NCBI RefSeq assembly: GCF_009709675.1
Contig: NZ_WMLB01000010.1
Location: 61,820-125,819 of the forward strand
Origin: Agromyces bracchium
Lineage (GTDB): Bacteria; Actinomycetota; Actinomycetes; Actinomycetales; Microbacteriaceae
DNA: 64,000 nucleotides
Reading direction: 5' to 3'
The position numbers and the translations under genes are program-made. Below, in pieces: positions 7,937 through 16,198 of the stretch. The notes under the pieces are model-generated. The model worked only from the letters and a program-made list of their open reading frames with translations, made no database searches and was not told the DNA's origin. The first letter of the stretch is position 1; every line of letters starts with the position of its first letter.

Positions 7937-8986
7937 ATGCTGACCGCCGCGTACACGGGCGAATCGACCATCACCGTCTCGGAGGCGGAGCCGCGCCTCC
8001 CGGCACCCGGACAGGTGCAGATCCGCGTCGCCTACGTCGGCCTCTGCGGCACCGACCTGCACATCCTGCACGGCAGCATGGACGCCCGCGTGCAGACCCC
8101 GCTGGTCTTCGGCCACGAGATGAGCGGCGAGATCGCCGCGCTGGGCGACGGCGTCTCGGGCTGGAGCGTCGGCGACGCCGTGACCGTCATGCCGCTCGCG
8201 TGGGACGGCACGTGCCCCGCGTGCCTCGCGGGCAACGAGCACATCTGCCAGAACCTCGACTTCATCGGCATCGACTCGCCCGGCGCGCTGCAGGCGTACT
8301 GGAACGTCCCCGCCGAGGTGCTCGTCGCGCTCCGCGAGGGCACCGCCCTCGACGCCGCAGCGCTCGTCGAGCCCGTGGCCGTCGCCGTGCACGACGTGCG
8401 CCGCTCCGAGATCGCGCCCGGCGAGAAGGCCGTCGTGATCGGCGGCGGCCCCATCGGCGTGCTCATCGCGACCGTCGCGCGCGCCTTCGGCGCCGAGGTC
8501 GCCGTGATCGAGCTCGACGCGAACCGCCGCGCGCAGATCGCCGGTCTCGGCTTCGCAACGCTCGACCCGCGCGAGGTCGACCAGGTCGCCTGGGTCGAGG
8601 AGTGGACGGGCGGCGCCGGAGCCGACGTCGTGTTCGAGGTCTCCGGCGCGGCAGCCGCCGTGCTCGGCGCCACCTCGCTCGCGAAGGTGCGCGGCACGCT
8701 CGTCGTCGTCGCCATCCACCCGACGCCGCGGGAGATCGACCTGCAGCGCGTGTTCTGGCGCGAGCTCCGCATCCTCGGCGCCCGCGTCTACCAGCGCACC
8801 GACTTCGAGAAGGCCGTCGAGCTCGTCGCCGACGGCACCATCCCGAGCGACCTGCTCATCACGAAGGTCGTGCCGCTCGCCGAGACGCGCGCCGCGTTCG
8901 ACGACCTCGAGGGCGGCCGCGCCATGAAGGTGCTCGTCGACGTGCAGGCCGGCCAGCCCGCGAACGGCGAGGAGGCCGTGGCATGA
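7937..8986 (+). CDS. Zinc-dependent alcohol (polyol/sugar-acid) dehydrogenase
   Basis: A 349-residue medium-chain dehydrogenase. The catalytic-zinc region reads GLCGTDLHILHG followed by FGHEMSGEI, and the Rossmann motif is VIGGGPIGVL. The structural zinc loop (GTCPACLAGNEHIC) has three of the usual four Cys, the first position being Asp. Relatives oxidise sorbitol, L-idonate, L-galactonate or butanediol. As first gene of an operon with KduD, an Eda-type aldolase and a KDG kinase, oxidation of a hexonate or alditol is likely. GGAGGA precedes the ATG at 7937. The stop overlaps the kduD start as ATGA. Confidence 0.85.
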   Translation: MLTAAYTGESTITVSEAEPRLPAPGQVQIRVAYVGLCGTDLHILHGSMDARVQTPLVFGHEMSGEIAALGDGVSGWSVGDAVTVMPLAWDGTCPACLAGNEHICQNLDFIGIDSPGALQAYWNVPAEVLVALREGTALDAAALVEPVAVAVHDVRRSEIAPGEKAVVIGGGPIGVLIATVARAFGAEVAVIELDANRRAQIAGLGFATLDPREVDQVAWVEEWTGGAGADVVFEVSGAAAAVLGATSLAKVRGTLVVVAIHPTPREIDLQRVFWRELRILGARVYQRTDFEKAVELVADGTIPSDLLITKVVPLAETRAAFDDLEGGRAMKVLVDVQAGQPANGEEAVA

Positions 8987-9741
8987 GCATCAGCTTCGAC
9001 CTCACCGGCACCACGGCGCTCGTCACGGGTGCCAAGCGCGGCATCGGCTTCGCGATGGCCGAGGCGCTCGCCGCCGCCGGCGCCGACGTCATCGGCGTGA
9101 GCGCGACCCTCGAGCCCGAGGGCAGCGCGGTCGCGGCCGCCGTCGCGGCGCAGGGCCGGAGCTTCGAGGCGCACGCGGTCGACTTCGCCGACCGCGACGC
9201 GGTCCTCGCCTTCGCCGAGTCGCTCCGCGGGCGCCGCATCGACATCCTCGTGAACAACGCGGGCACGATCGAGCGGGCGCCCGCGGCGGAGCATCCGCTC
9301 GAACTGTGGGACCGCGTGGTCGAGGTGAACCTGTCGAGCCAGTTCGTGCTCACGCAGGCCGTCGCGCAGGGCATGCTCGAGCGCGGCCACGGCAAGGTGA
9401 TCTTCACGGCGAGCCTGCTGAGCTTCCAGGGCGGCATCAACGTGCCCGGGTACGCGGCCGCGAAGTCCGGCATCGCCGGGCTCATCAAGGCCCTCGCGAA
9501 CGAGTGGACCGCGAGGGGCGTCACCGTCAACGGCGTCGCCCCGGGCTACATCGCGACCGACAACACGCAGGCCCTGCGCGACGACCCCGACCGGTCGAAG
9601 GCCATCCTCGACCGGATCCCCGCCGGGCGCTGGGGCCGCGCCGACGACATCGCCGGCGCGACGGTCTTCCTCGCGTCGCCCGCGGCCGACTACGTGTCGG
9701 GCGTCATCCTCCCCGTCGACGGCGGATGGCTCGGCCGATGA
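8983..9741 (+). CDS. kduD: KduD-like 2-deoxy-D-gluconate/2-dehydro-3-deoxygluconate dehydrogenase
   Basis: A 252-residue short-chain dehydrogenase with GAKRGIG as Rossmann motif, NNAGTIERAP, a Ser in ASLLSFQGG and the catalytic GYAAAKSG. The NNAGTIERAPA and SLLSFQGGINVP segments are characteristic of KduD, which interconverts 2,5-diketo-3-deoxygluconate and 2-keto-3-deoxygluconate in uronate and pectin catabolism. It is translationally coupled on both sides by ATGA overlaps, which ties it to the downstream aldolase and kinase that consume 2-keto-3-deoxygluconate. Confidence 0.85.
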   Translation: MSISFDLTGTTALVTGAKRGIGFAMAEALAAAGADVIGVSATLEPEGSAVAAAVAAQGRSFEAHAVDFADRDAVLAFAESLRGRRIDILVNNAGTIERAPAAEHPLELWDRVVEVNLSSQFVLTQAVAQGMLERGHGKVIFTASLLSFQGGINVPGYAAAKSGIAGLIKALANEWTARGVTVNGVAPGYIATDNTQALRDDPDRSKAILDRIPAGRWGRADDIAGATVFLASPAADYVSGVILPVDGGWLGR

Positions 9742-10349
9742 TCCTCGACGGCGAGCGGTTCGTCCCGGTGATCGTCCTCGACGATGCCGACCGGGCGGTC
9801 CCGGTCGCCGAGGCCCTGCGGCGCGGCGGCATCCGCTGCGCCGAGATCACGCTGCGCACCGCGGCGGGCGTCGACGCGATCGCCGCGCTTCGCGACCTGC
9901 CCGACTTCACCGTCGGCGCGGGCACGGTGCTCACGCCGGAAGACGTCGACCGCGTGGTCGACGCCGGCGCCCGGTTCGTCGTGAGCCCCGGCCTCGCGGA
10001 GGACGTCGTCGACCGCGCACTCGCCCACGACGTCGACATCGTGCCCGGTGTCGCGACGGCGACCGAGGTGCAGCGCGCGGTGCGCCTCGGGCTCGACCGG
10101 CTGAAGCTCTTCCCCGCCGGCCCGCTCGGCGGGCTGGGCCTGATCCGCGCGCTCGCCGGCCCGTTCCCCGACGTGCGGTTCCTGCCGAGCGGCGGGGTGA
10201 GCGCCGCCAACGCGGCCGATTACCTCGCCGATCCGAACGTGTTCGCGGTGAGCGGCAGCTGGATGGCGACCCGCGAGCTTATCGCGTCGGGCGACGTCGA
10301 CGCGATCGAGCGCCTGAGCCGCGAGGCCGTCGCGGCGGTGGCGCCGTGA
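9738..10349 (+). CDS. eda: KDPG/KHG aldolase family protein
   Basis: A 203-residue class I aldolase of the Eda family, which cleaves 2-keto-3-deoxy-6-phosphogluconate to pyruvate and glyceraldehyde-3-phosphate. The catalytic Glu is in CAEITLRT and the Schiff-base Lys is in DRLKLFPAGPLGG; FLPSGGVS is the phosphate-binding end. The start ATG overlaps the kduD stop, and its stop overlaps the GTG of the kinase gene, so aldolase and kinase should be made in step. The kinase product is the natural substrate. Confidence 0.9.
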   Translation: MILDGERFVPVIVLDDADRAVPVAEALRRGGIRCAEITLRTAAGVDAIAALRDLPDFTVGAGTVLTPEDVDRVVDAGARFVVSPGLAEDVVDRALAHDVDIVPGVATATEVQRAVRLGLDRLKLFPAGPLGGLGLIRALAGPFPDVRFLPSGGVSAANAADYLADPNVFAVSGSWMATRELIASGDVDAIERLSREAVAAVAP

Positions 10350-11398
10350 GCACGGCGGGTGGAGCTGGCGGACGGCACGCCGCCGCGGGAGCAAGCGAGG
10401 CTGCTGGCGTCGCCGATGCGGCAGCGCCGGCCGGCACGCGACACTCGGGCGGCGTGCTGACCCTCGGCGAGGGCCTCGGGGTGCTCCGCACGCGGGGGCT
10501 GGGCACGCTCGCGCACGAGTCCGACCTCGTCGTCGGAACGGGCGGCGCCGAGGGCAACGTCGCGATCGGCCTCGCGCGCCTCGGCGCGCCGGTGACCTGG
10601 CTCGGCCGCGTCGGCGACGACGGGCTCGGCACGCGTGTCGTGCGCGAGCTGCGCGCCGAAGGCGTCACCGTGATCGCGCCGACGGATGCCGCGGCAACGG
10701 GCCTCCTCATCAAGGAGACACCCGCTCCCGGGCGAACCGCCGTGACCTACCACCGCGCCGGCAGCGCCGGCAGCCGGCTCTCCCCCGCCGACCTCGACCT
10801 CGTCGACGTCGGCGACTTCGACCTGCTGCACGTGACCGGGATCACGCCCGCGCTCTCCGCGACCACGCACGAGGCGATCGACGCGGTCGTCGACCTCGCC
10901 CGGGCGGCGGGCGTGCCGGTCTCGTTCGACGTGAACCATCGCAGCACGCTCTGGGGGGACCCCGCCGCGGCATCCGCTGCGTACCGCTCGATCGCGGCGC
11001 GGGCCGACCTCGTGTTCGCGGGCGTCGACGAAGCCGAGCTCGTCACCGGGCGGGCCGGCACGGATGCCTCCCCCGCCGACCTCGCGCGCGCGATCGCCGA
11101 GCTCGGACCCGTCGAGGTCGTCGTGAAGCTCGGCGAGGCGGGTGCGATCGCGCTCGTCGACGGCGAGGTGCACGAACGCGCGGCCGTGCCGGTCACGGTC
11201 GTCGACACCGTCGGAGCGGGCGACGCGTTCGTCGCGGGCTACCTCGCGGCGCGGCTCGCGGGCGAGGACGACGATGCGCGGCTCGACCTCGCGGTGCGCA
11301 CCGGTGCTGCGGCCTGCACCCATCCGGGCGACTGGGAGGGCTTCCCGACCCGTCGCGAGCTGGAGCGGCGGCTCGGCGACGACCCGGTCTCGCGCTGA
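10346..11398 (+). CDS. kdgK: 2-keto-3-deoxygluconate kinase, PfkB family
   Basis: A 350-residue PfkB sugar kinase. The glycine-rich GTGGAEGNVAIGLARLG near residue 65 and the C-terminal anion-hole/catalytic motif DTVGAGDAFVAGYL are both present. Its coupling to KduD and Eda identifies 2-keto-3-deoxygluconate as the likely substrate. The GTG start at 10346 overlaps the aldolase stop. This start adds a low-complexity Ala/Gly-rich leader of about 35 residues, so true initiation may be somewhat further in. Confidence 0.86.
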   Translation: MSTAGGAGGRHAAAGASEAAGVADAAAPAGTRHSGGVLTLGEGLGVLRTRGLGTLAHESDLVVGTGGAEGNVAIGLARLGAPVTWLGRVGDDGLGTRVVRELRAEGVTVIAPTDAAATGLLIKETPAPGRTAVTYHRAGSAGSRLSPADLDLVDVGDFDLLHVTGITPALSATTHEAIDAVVDLARAAGVPVSFDVNHRSTLWGDPAAASAAYRSIAARADLVFAGVDEAELVTGRAGTDASPADLARAIAELGPVEVVVKLGEAGAIALVDGEVHERAAVPVTVVDTVGAGDAFVAGYLAARLAGEDDDARLDLAVRTGAAACTHPGDWEGFPTRRELERRLGDDPVSR

Positions 11399-11400
11399 GC

Positions 11401-11455
11401 CACGTCTCTTGAGCGCCGAAGGGCGGACGGCACGCGCCGCCCGCTCTTCGACGTG
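11401..11455. terminator. Possible bidirectional terminator
   Basis: The gap between the convergent kinase and aldehyde dehydrogenase genes contains nested inverted repeats: an outer CACGTC/GACGTG pair and an inner GGGCGG/CCGCCC pair. Pairing is imperfect and no long T-run follows. Confidence 0.3.
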
Positions 11456-11457
11456 AG

Positions 11458-12963
11458 TCAGCCCAGCTGCAGCACGCCGTCGACCCGACGCGGGATGCCC
11501 GTGTAGTCGTCGCGGAGCTCGGCCGGCAGCAGCGACACGGGCGCGTCCTGCCAGGCGAGGGGGCGCAGGAACCGGCGGATGGCGCTCACGCCGACCGAGG
11601 TGTGCTGCGAGTTCGTCGCGGGCCACGGTCCGCCATGGTGCTGCGCCCACGAGACGCGCACCCCCGTCGGGTAGCCGTCGAACACGAGCCGCCCGACCCG
11701 CGGCGAGAGCTCGCGCACGAGCGCGGCGACCGCGTCGGTGTCGGATGCCTCGCTGTGCACGGTCGCGGTCAGCGAATCGGGCACGGCGTCGAGCGCCCGC
11801 ACGACCTCGCCGTCGTCGTCGTAGCGGGCGATGACGATGAGCGGGCCGAACACCTCTTCGGTGGCCTCCGGGGTGAGCGCGGCCGCGGTCGTCGCGAGCA
11901 CGGTCGGCGCCGCCGCGAATCCGGCACCGGCGTCGACGACGCCCTGCGCGAGCACCTCGACCGCACCGTCCGCGACGACGCGGTCGAGGATCTCGTCGAA
12001 CGAGGTCGCGATGCGCTCGTTGAGGAGCACGGAGGCCGCGGCATCCGCCGCCTTCGCCGCGATGCGCGCGACGAGCGCGTCGCCCGCCTCGCCCGCGGGC
12101 ACGAAGGCCACGCCGGGCTTGGTGCAGAACTGGCCGCTGCCGAGCGTGAACGAGCCGTAGAGGCCGTCGGCGATCGCCTCGCCGCGCGTCGCGGCCGCGG
12201 CGGGCGTGATGATGAGCGGGTTGAGGCTCGACAGCTCGCCGTAGAACGGGATCGGGCGCGGGCGCTCGTCGATGATCTCCATGAGCGCGCGCCCGCCGCC
12301 GAGCGAACCGGTGAAGCCGACCGCCTGCACGAGCGGGTGCGAGACGAGCACCCGGCCGGCCTCGGTGCCGTAGACGATGCCGATGAGGCCCGTCGGCGCG
12401 CCGTACGCCGCGGCAGCGTCGCGCAGCACGGCGTGCGTGGCGCGCGAGGTCTCGAGGTGCGACGAGTGCGCCTTCAGCACGACGGCGTTGCCCGCAGCGA
12501 GCGCCGACGACGTGTCGCCGCCCGCGACCGAGAACGCGAACGGGAAGTTGCTCGAGCCGAACACCGCGACGACGCCGAGCGGAACGAGCATTCGCCGGAT
12601 CTCGGGCTGCGGGCCGAGCGCGGTCGCGCCGGCGTGGTCGATGGTCGCCTCGAGGTACCCGCCGTCGCGGAGGGCCTCGGCGAACATCCGGAACTGGAAG
12701 CTCGAACGGCCGACCTCGCCCGTGAGGCGGGGCAGGCCGAGTCCGGTCTCCCGGTCGGCGATCGCGGCGAGCTCGTCGCGGTTCGCGTCGAGCGCGTCGG
12801 CGAGCGCGTCGAGCAGGCCGGCCCGCCAGAGGCGGTCGTGGGCGGATGCCGCGGCGAACGCGGCATCCGCTGCCCGGATCACGGCGTCGGCCTCGTCGGG
12901 CGTGCACGCGGCGATGCCGGTCGGGCGGCTCTCGCCGGTGCGGGGGTCGGTGCTGGTGAGCAT
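11458..12963 (-). CDS. Aldehyde dehydrogenase, probable 2-oxoglutarate semialdehyde dehydrogenase
   Basis: A 501-residue ALDH. The FGSSNFPFAFSVAGGDTSSALAAGN cofactor region, the Glu of FYGELSSLNP and the catalytic Cys in GSGQFCTKPG are typical of the subfamily that oxidises alpha-ketoglutaric semialdehyde (2,5-dioxopentanoate) to 2-oxoglutarate. It is the last gene of the eleven-gene minus-strand operon. The gene directly upstream is an FAH-fold enzyme of the keto-deoxy-pentonate dehydratase type, which makes the semialdehyde. The ATG at 12963 has a GGAGA site four bases upstream. Confidence 0.85.
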   Translation of the reverse strand: MLTSTDPRTGESRPTGIAACTPDEADAVIRAADAAFAAASAHDRLWRAGLLDALADALDANRDELAAIADRETGLGLPRLTGEVGRSSFQFRMFAEALRDGGYLEATIDHAGATALGPQPEIRRMLVPLGVVAVFGSSNFPFAFSVAGGDTSSALAAGNAVVLKAHSSHLETSRATHAVLRDAAAAYGAPTGLIGIVYGTEAGRVLVSHPLVQAVGFTGSLGGGRALMEIIDERPRPIPFYGELSSLNPLIITPAAAATRGEAIADGLYGSFTLGSGQFCTKPGVAFVPAGEAGDALVARIAAKAADAAASVLLNERIATSFDEILDRVVADGAVEVLAQGVVDAGAGFAAAPTVLATTAAALTPEATEEVFGPLIVIARYDDDGEVVRALDAVPDSLTATVHSEASDTDAVAALVRELSPRVGRLVFDGYPTGVRVSWAQHHGGPWPATNSQHTSVGVSAIRRFLRPLAWQDAPVSLLPAELRDDYTGIPRRVDGVLQLG

Positions 12964-13028
12964 TTCGTCTCCGGGGTCGGTTCGGGAGGGCGGGCGGGCG
13001 GACGGCCGGGTGTCGCCGGCGCAGCGGG

Positions 13029-14213
13029 TCAGCCGAGCAGGCCGCGCGCGGTGAGCGATCGGTAGAGGGCGTCGATGCCGAAGGTCCAGGGCTCAGCGGC
13101 ATCCGTCGAGCGCACCCGGTTCACGAGCGCGCCGAGGCGCGGCTCGGCGATGCGCACGACGTCGCCGTCGTTGTGCGTGAAGCCGCGGCCGGGCACGTCG
13201 CGATCGTCGACGGGCGCGAACATCGTGCCGAGGTAGAGCACGAAGCCGTCGGGGTACTGGTGGTGCGCGCCGACGACCTGGCCGACGAGGTCGACGGGGT
13301 CGCGGCTGATGCGGGCGAGCTCGCTCGTGCCGTCGAGGCGATAGCCCTCCTCGCCGTCGATCGAGAGGCGCACGACCGACGCACGCAGGTCGTCGATGCC
13401 GTAGCCGTCATCGAAGAGGCGGATGAACGGCCCGAGCGAGGCCGATGCGTTGTTGTCCTTCGCTTTGCCGAGCAGCAGCGCGCTGCGCCCCTCGACGTCG
13501 CGCAGGTTCACGTCGTTGCCGAGGCTCGCGCCGACGATGCGACCGGTCGAGCTCACGACGAGCACGACCTCGGGCTCGGGGTTGTTCCACTGCGAGGCGG
13601 GGTGCACGCCGACGTCGACGCACGGGCCGACCGTGGCGAGCACAGGCGCCTTCGTGAACACCTCTGCGTCGGGGCCGATGCCGACCTCGAGGTACTGGCT
13701 CCACCAGCCGCGCTCGATGAGCAGCGCCTTGAGGGCGGCCGCCTCCTCCGAGCCCGGCTTCAGGGAGTCGAGCGAACCGCCGATCGTCCCGAGGATCTCG
13801 GCGCGGATCGCGGCCGCGGCGTCCTGGTCGCCGCGCGCCCGCTCCTCGATGACGCGTTCGAGCATCGACACCGGGAAGGTGACGCCCGCTGCCTTCACGA
13901 CGTGCAGGTCGATCGGCGAGAGCAGCCACGGCCGCGACGGGTTGCGCGTCTCGGGCGGCGTGTTCGCGACGAGGTCGTCGAGGCTGCCGAGCACGGGGCC
14001 GTCGGCCGCGGTGAGCGCGACGATCGGGTCGGCGTGCTCGGTGAGCGCGCGCATCGTCGGGAAGGCGCGCGAGATGTCCACGACACCCTCCGGGCGGAGC
14101 GCGACGACGCTCGGGCCGTCGGCTGTCCACGCGCGCCCGACGAGGGTCGCGGTCTCGGCGTCGTCGGGCAGGATGCCGCGGGCCTCGGGCCAGGTCGTGG
14201 TGGTGCTCGTCAT
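13029..14213 (-). CDS. FAH-fold enzyme, probable 2-keto-3-deoxy-pentonate dehydratase
   Basis: A 394-residue protein of the fumarylacetoacetate hydrolase superfamily. The N-terminal half is the distinctive domain of the longer subgroup, and the catalytic half contains VGVHPASQWNNPEPEVVLVV (acidic metal ligands), GNDVNLRDVEGRSALLLGKAKDNN and the GRGFTHNDGDVVRI end. Homologues of this length dehydrate 2-keto-3-deoxy-D- or L-pentonates to 2-oxoglutarate semialdehyde, which fits the aldehyde dehydrogenase 65 bases downstream. A hydrolase acting on a different diketo acid is the alternative. Confidence 0.75.
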   Translation of the reverse strand: MTSTTTTWPEARGILPDDAETATLVGRAWTADGPSVVALRPEGVVDISRAFPTMRALTEHADPIVALTAADGPVLGSLDDLVANTPPETRNPSRPWLLSPIDLHVVKAAGVTFPVSMLERVIEERARGDQDAAAAIRAEILGTIGGSLDSLKPGSEEAAALKALLIERGWWSQYLEVGIGPDAEVFTKAPVLATVGPCVDVGVHPASQWNNPEPEVVLVVSSTGRIVGASLGNDVNLRDVEGRSALLLGKAKDNNASASLGPFIRLFDDGYGIDDLRASVVRLSIDGEEGYRLDGTSELARISRDPVDLVGQVVGAHHQYPDGFVLYLGTMFAPVDDRDVPGRGFTHNDGDVVRIAEPRLGALVNRVRSTDAAEPWTFGIDALYRSLTARGLLG

Positions 14214-14261
14214 GGTTCCGGTGGATCCTGTCTCGTCGGTCCGGTTCGGTCTGGTGCGCGT

Positions 14262-15041
14262 TCAGCGCCGGTGGAAGACGCCCGCGCGCTTCTCGGCGAA
14301 GGCCGCCCGCCCCTCGTGCGCATCCTCGGTGGCGAAGGTCACGGTCTGCAGGTCGCGCTCGTAGCGCATGGCCTCGTCTTGGGTCATGTTGAACGCCGCG
14401 CGCAGGTTCGCCTTCGCGGTCTCGGCCGCGATGGGCGGGCGCGACGCGATGACGCGCGCGAGCTCGACCGCACGCTCGAGCAGCCGCTCGGGTTCGACGA
14501 GGTCGCTCACGAGTCCCCACCGGAGCGCGGTCTCGGCGTCGATCGGGTCGCCCGTCATGAGCATCACGGCCGCGTTCGACGGGCCGATCGAGTGCGCGAG
14601 GAACGTCGACATGCCGCCGCCGCCGATCCAGCCGAGCTTGATCTCGGGCGCCGCGAAGCTCGCGGTGGTCGAGGCGAGGCGGATGTCGCAGATGAGCGAG
14701 GTCTCGAGTCCGCCGCCGAACGCGTAGCCGTTGATCGCGGCGATGACGGGCTTGCGCGCATCCCGGATCGCGTCGCAGTAGTCGGTGCGGTTGCGGAACT
14801 CCCACGGGTTCGCGTACCCGTCCAGGGTGCGGATGTCGGAGCCGGCGCAGAAGGCCCGCTCCCCCGCGCCGGTGAGGACGATCGCACGGACCTCGTCCGC
14901 GGCATCCGCCCACTCGACGACCTCGACGAGCGCGTAGGACATCTCAGGCGTGACCGAGTTGAGCTTCGCGGGCCGGTCGATCGTGACGATCGCGACATGG
15001 CCGTCGACCTCGAGGCGGATGTTCGGGCTGGACGGCTCCAT
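14262..15041 (-). CDS. Enoyl-CoA hydratase/isomerase (crotonase) family protein
   Basis: A 259-residue crotonase. The oxyanion-hole segments are GAGERAFCAGSDIRTLDG and GYAFGGGLETSLICDIRLA, and the APEIKLGWIGGGGMSTFLA region carries a conserved Glu. It could hydrate, isomerise or cleave a CoA thioester. Its ATG (15041) shares a base with the preceding stop (TGATG) and has a strong AAAGGAG site. The upstream genes encode a binding-protein homologue and a CoA transferase, so the substrate is probably the thioester made by that transferase. Confidence 0.85.
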   Translation of the reverse strand: MEPSSPNIRLEVDGHVAIVTIDRPAKLNSVTPEMSYALVEVVEWADAADEVRAIVLTGAGERAFCAGSDIRTLDGYANPWEFRNRTDYCDAIRDARKPVIAAINGYAFGGGLETSLICDIRLASTTASFAAPEIKLGWIGGGGMSTFLAHSIGPSNAAVMLMTGDPIDAETALRWGLVSDLVEPERLLERAVELARVIASRPPIAAETAKANLRAAFNMTQDEAMRYERDLQTVTFATEDAHEGRAAFAEKRAGVFHRR

Positions 15042-16198
15042 CAGAGCACGCTCCTTTCGCGGGCGAGCGCGTCGAACGCGCGGTCGAGTTCGGCGAGTGC
15101 GGCCTCGGCCGAACCGCCCTCGAGCAGGGCCCGCCGCAGGACGGCCGAGGCCTCGGACTGGAAGGGGATGTACCCGGGCACGCGCGGGCGCACCCAGGCG
15201 TCCTCGATGGTGGCGAGCGTGCCGCGGTAGAAGTCGCCGGATGCCGCGTTGACGGCGTCGTCGACCCAGGCGCTCCGCAGGCCCGGCTGGCCGGCGTTGT
15301 CGGGGATGAAGGTGCGCTGGGCGTCGGGCGCTAGGAGCCCCGCGAGGTGCGCGATGAGGGCGGCGTCGGGCGTGCAGCGCGTCGAGATCGCGATGCCCGT
15401 GCCGCCGATCGTCGAACCGCGGCGCCCGCCCGCGACGGCCGCAGGGGCGTCGTCGAAGCACAGCGCGCCCTCGGCCGAGGCGTAGTTCACGTACCCGTAC
15501 ACGAGCGGGATGTACGCGACGTCGCGATCGCGCCGCATCCGCTCGAGCAGGCCGATCGGGTTGAGGTCTGCGGACCCCTCGGGCACCCGCGCCGCGAGCT
15601 CGGCCATGAGGCCGAACGCCTGCGCGCCGACCACGCGGTCGACGAGGCTGCCGCCCGGTTCGACGGCCGGCTCGGCGCCGAGCGCGACGCAGATCGAGGC
15701 GAACGAGAGGAACGCATGCGGGCCCGCGAGGCTCAGCGCGACCGGGGCGGTCTTCGAGAGCTCCACGACCTCGTCCCACGTCTGCGGCGGGGCCGCGACG
15801 AGCTCGGGCACGCGAACCGCGACCTGCGTCGCGGCGTCGAGCGGCAGCGCCCAGAGCCGGCCGTCGAGCGTGTACGACGCCGTGCTCGGGCCGACCGCTC
15901 CCGCGCGGACCTCGTCGACGAACGACAGCGGGAACACCTCGTCGAGCGGCCGGATCGCGTCGCCCGCGAGGGCGTCGCCCAGGTGCGGGTGGTCGAGCAC
16001 GATCACGTCGTACCGCTCCGCGAGCTCCTCGATGGGTGCCGACTCGAAGCCCTCGAGCGAGTGCACGTCCCATTCGATGAGGGGTGCGCCCGCGCCATCC
16101 GTCGCCGTCTCTGCCGCGCGCTCGAGGGCGAGCCGCCCGCGCGGGTGGTCCCAGGTGAGACCCCGGTAGCGGGCCGTCGAGCTGGTCGCCCCGATCAT
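15041..16198 (-). CDS. Solute-binding-protein-fold homologue without a secretion signal
   Basis: This 385-residue protein resembles family-1 extracellular sugar-binding proteins in its body: YTLDGRLWALPLDAATQVAVRVPE, PPQTWDEVVEL, YIPLVYGYVNYAS and the C-terminal AVLRRALLEGGSAEAALAELDRA. Its N-terminus (MIGATSSTARYRGLTWDHPRGR) has no hydrophobic signal segment and no lipobox, so it should stay in the cytoplasm. Both junctions are one-base TGATG overlaps, with the CoA transferase upstream and the crotonase downstream. A ligand-binding or scaffold role in the CoA pathway is an inference; no enzymatic motif is visible. Confidence 0.7.
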   Translation of the reverse strand: MIGATSSTARYRGLTWDHPRGRLALERAAETATDGAGAPLIEWDVHSLEGFESAPIEELAERYDVIVLDHPHLGDALAGDAIRPLDEVFPLSFVDEVRAGAVGPSTASYTLDGRLWALPLDAATQVAVRVPELVAAPPQTWDEVVELSKTAPVALSLAGPHAFLSFASICVALGAEPAVEPGGSLVDRVVGAQAFGLMAELAARVPEGSADLNPIGLLERMRRDRDVAYIPLVYGYVNYASAEGALCFDDAPAAVAGGRRGSTIGGTGIAISTRCTPDAALIAHLAGLLAPDAQRTFIPDNAGQPGLRSAWVDDAVNAASGDFYRGTLATIEDAWVRPRVPGYIPFQSEASAVLRRALLEGGSAEAALAELDRAFDALARERSVL

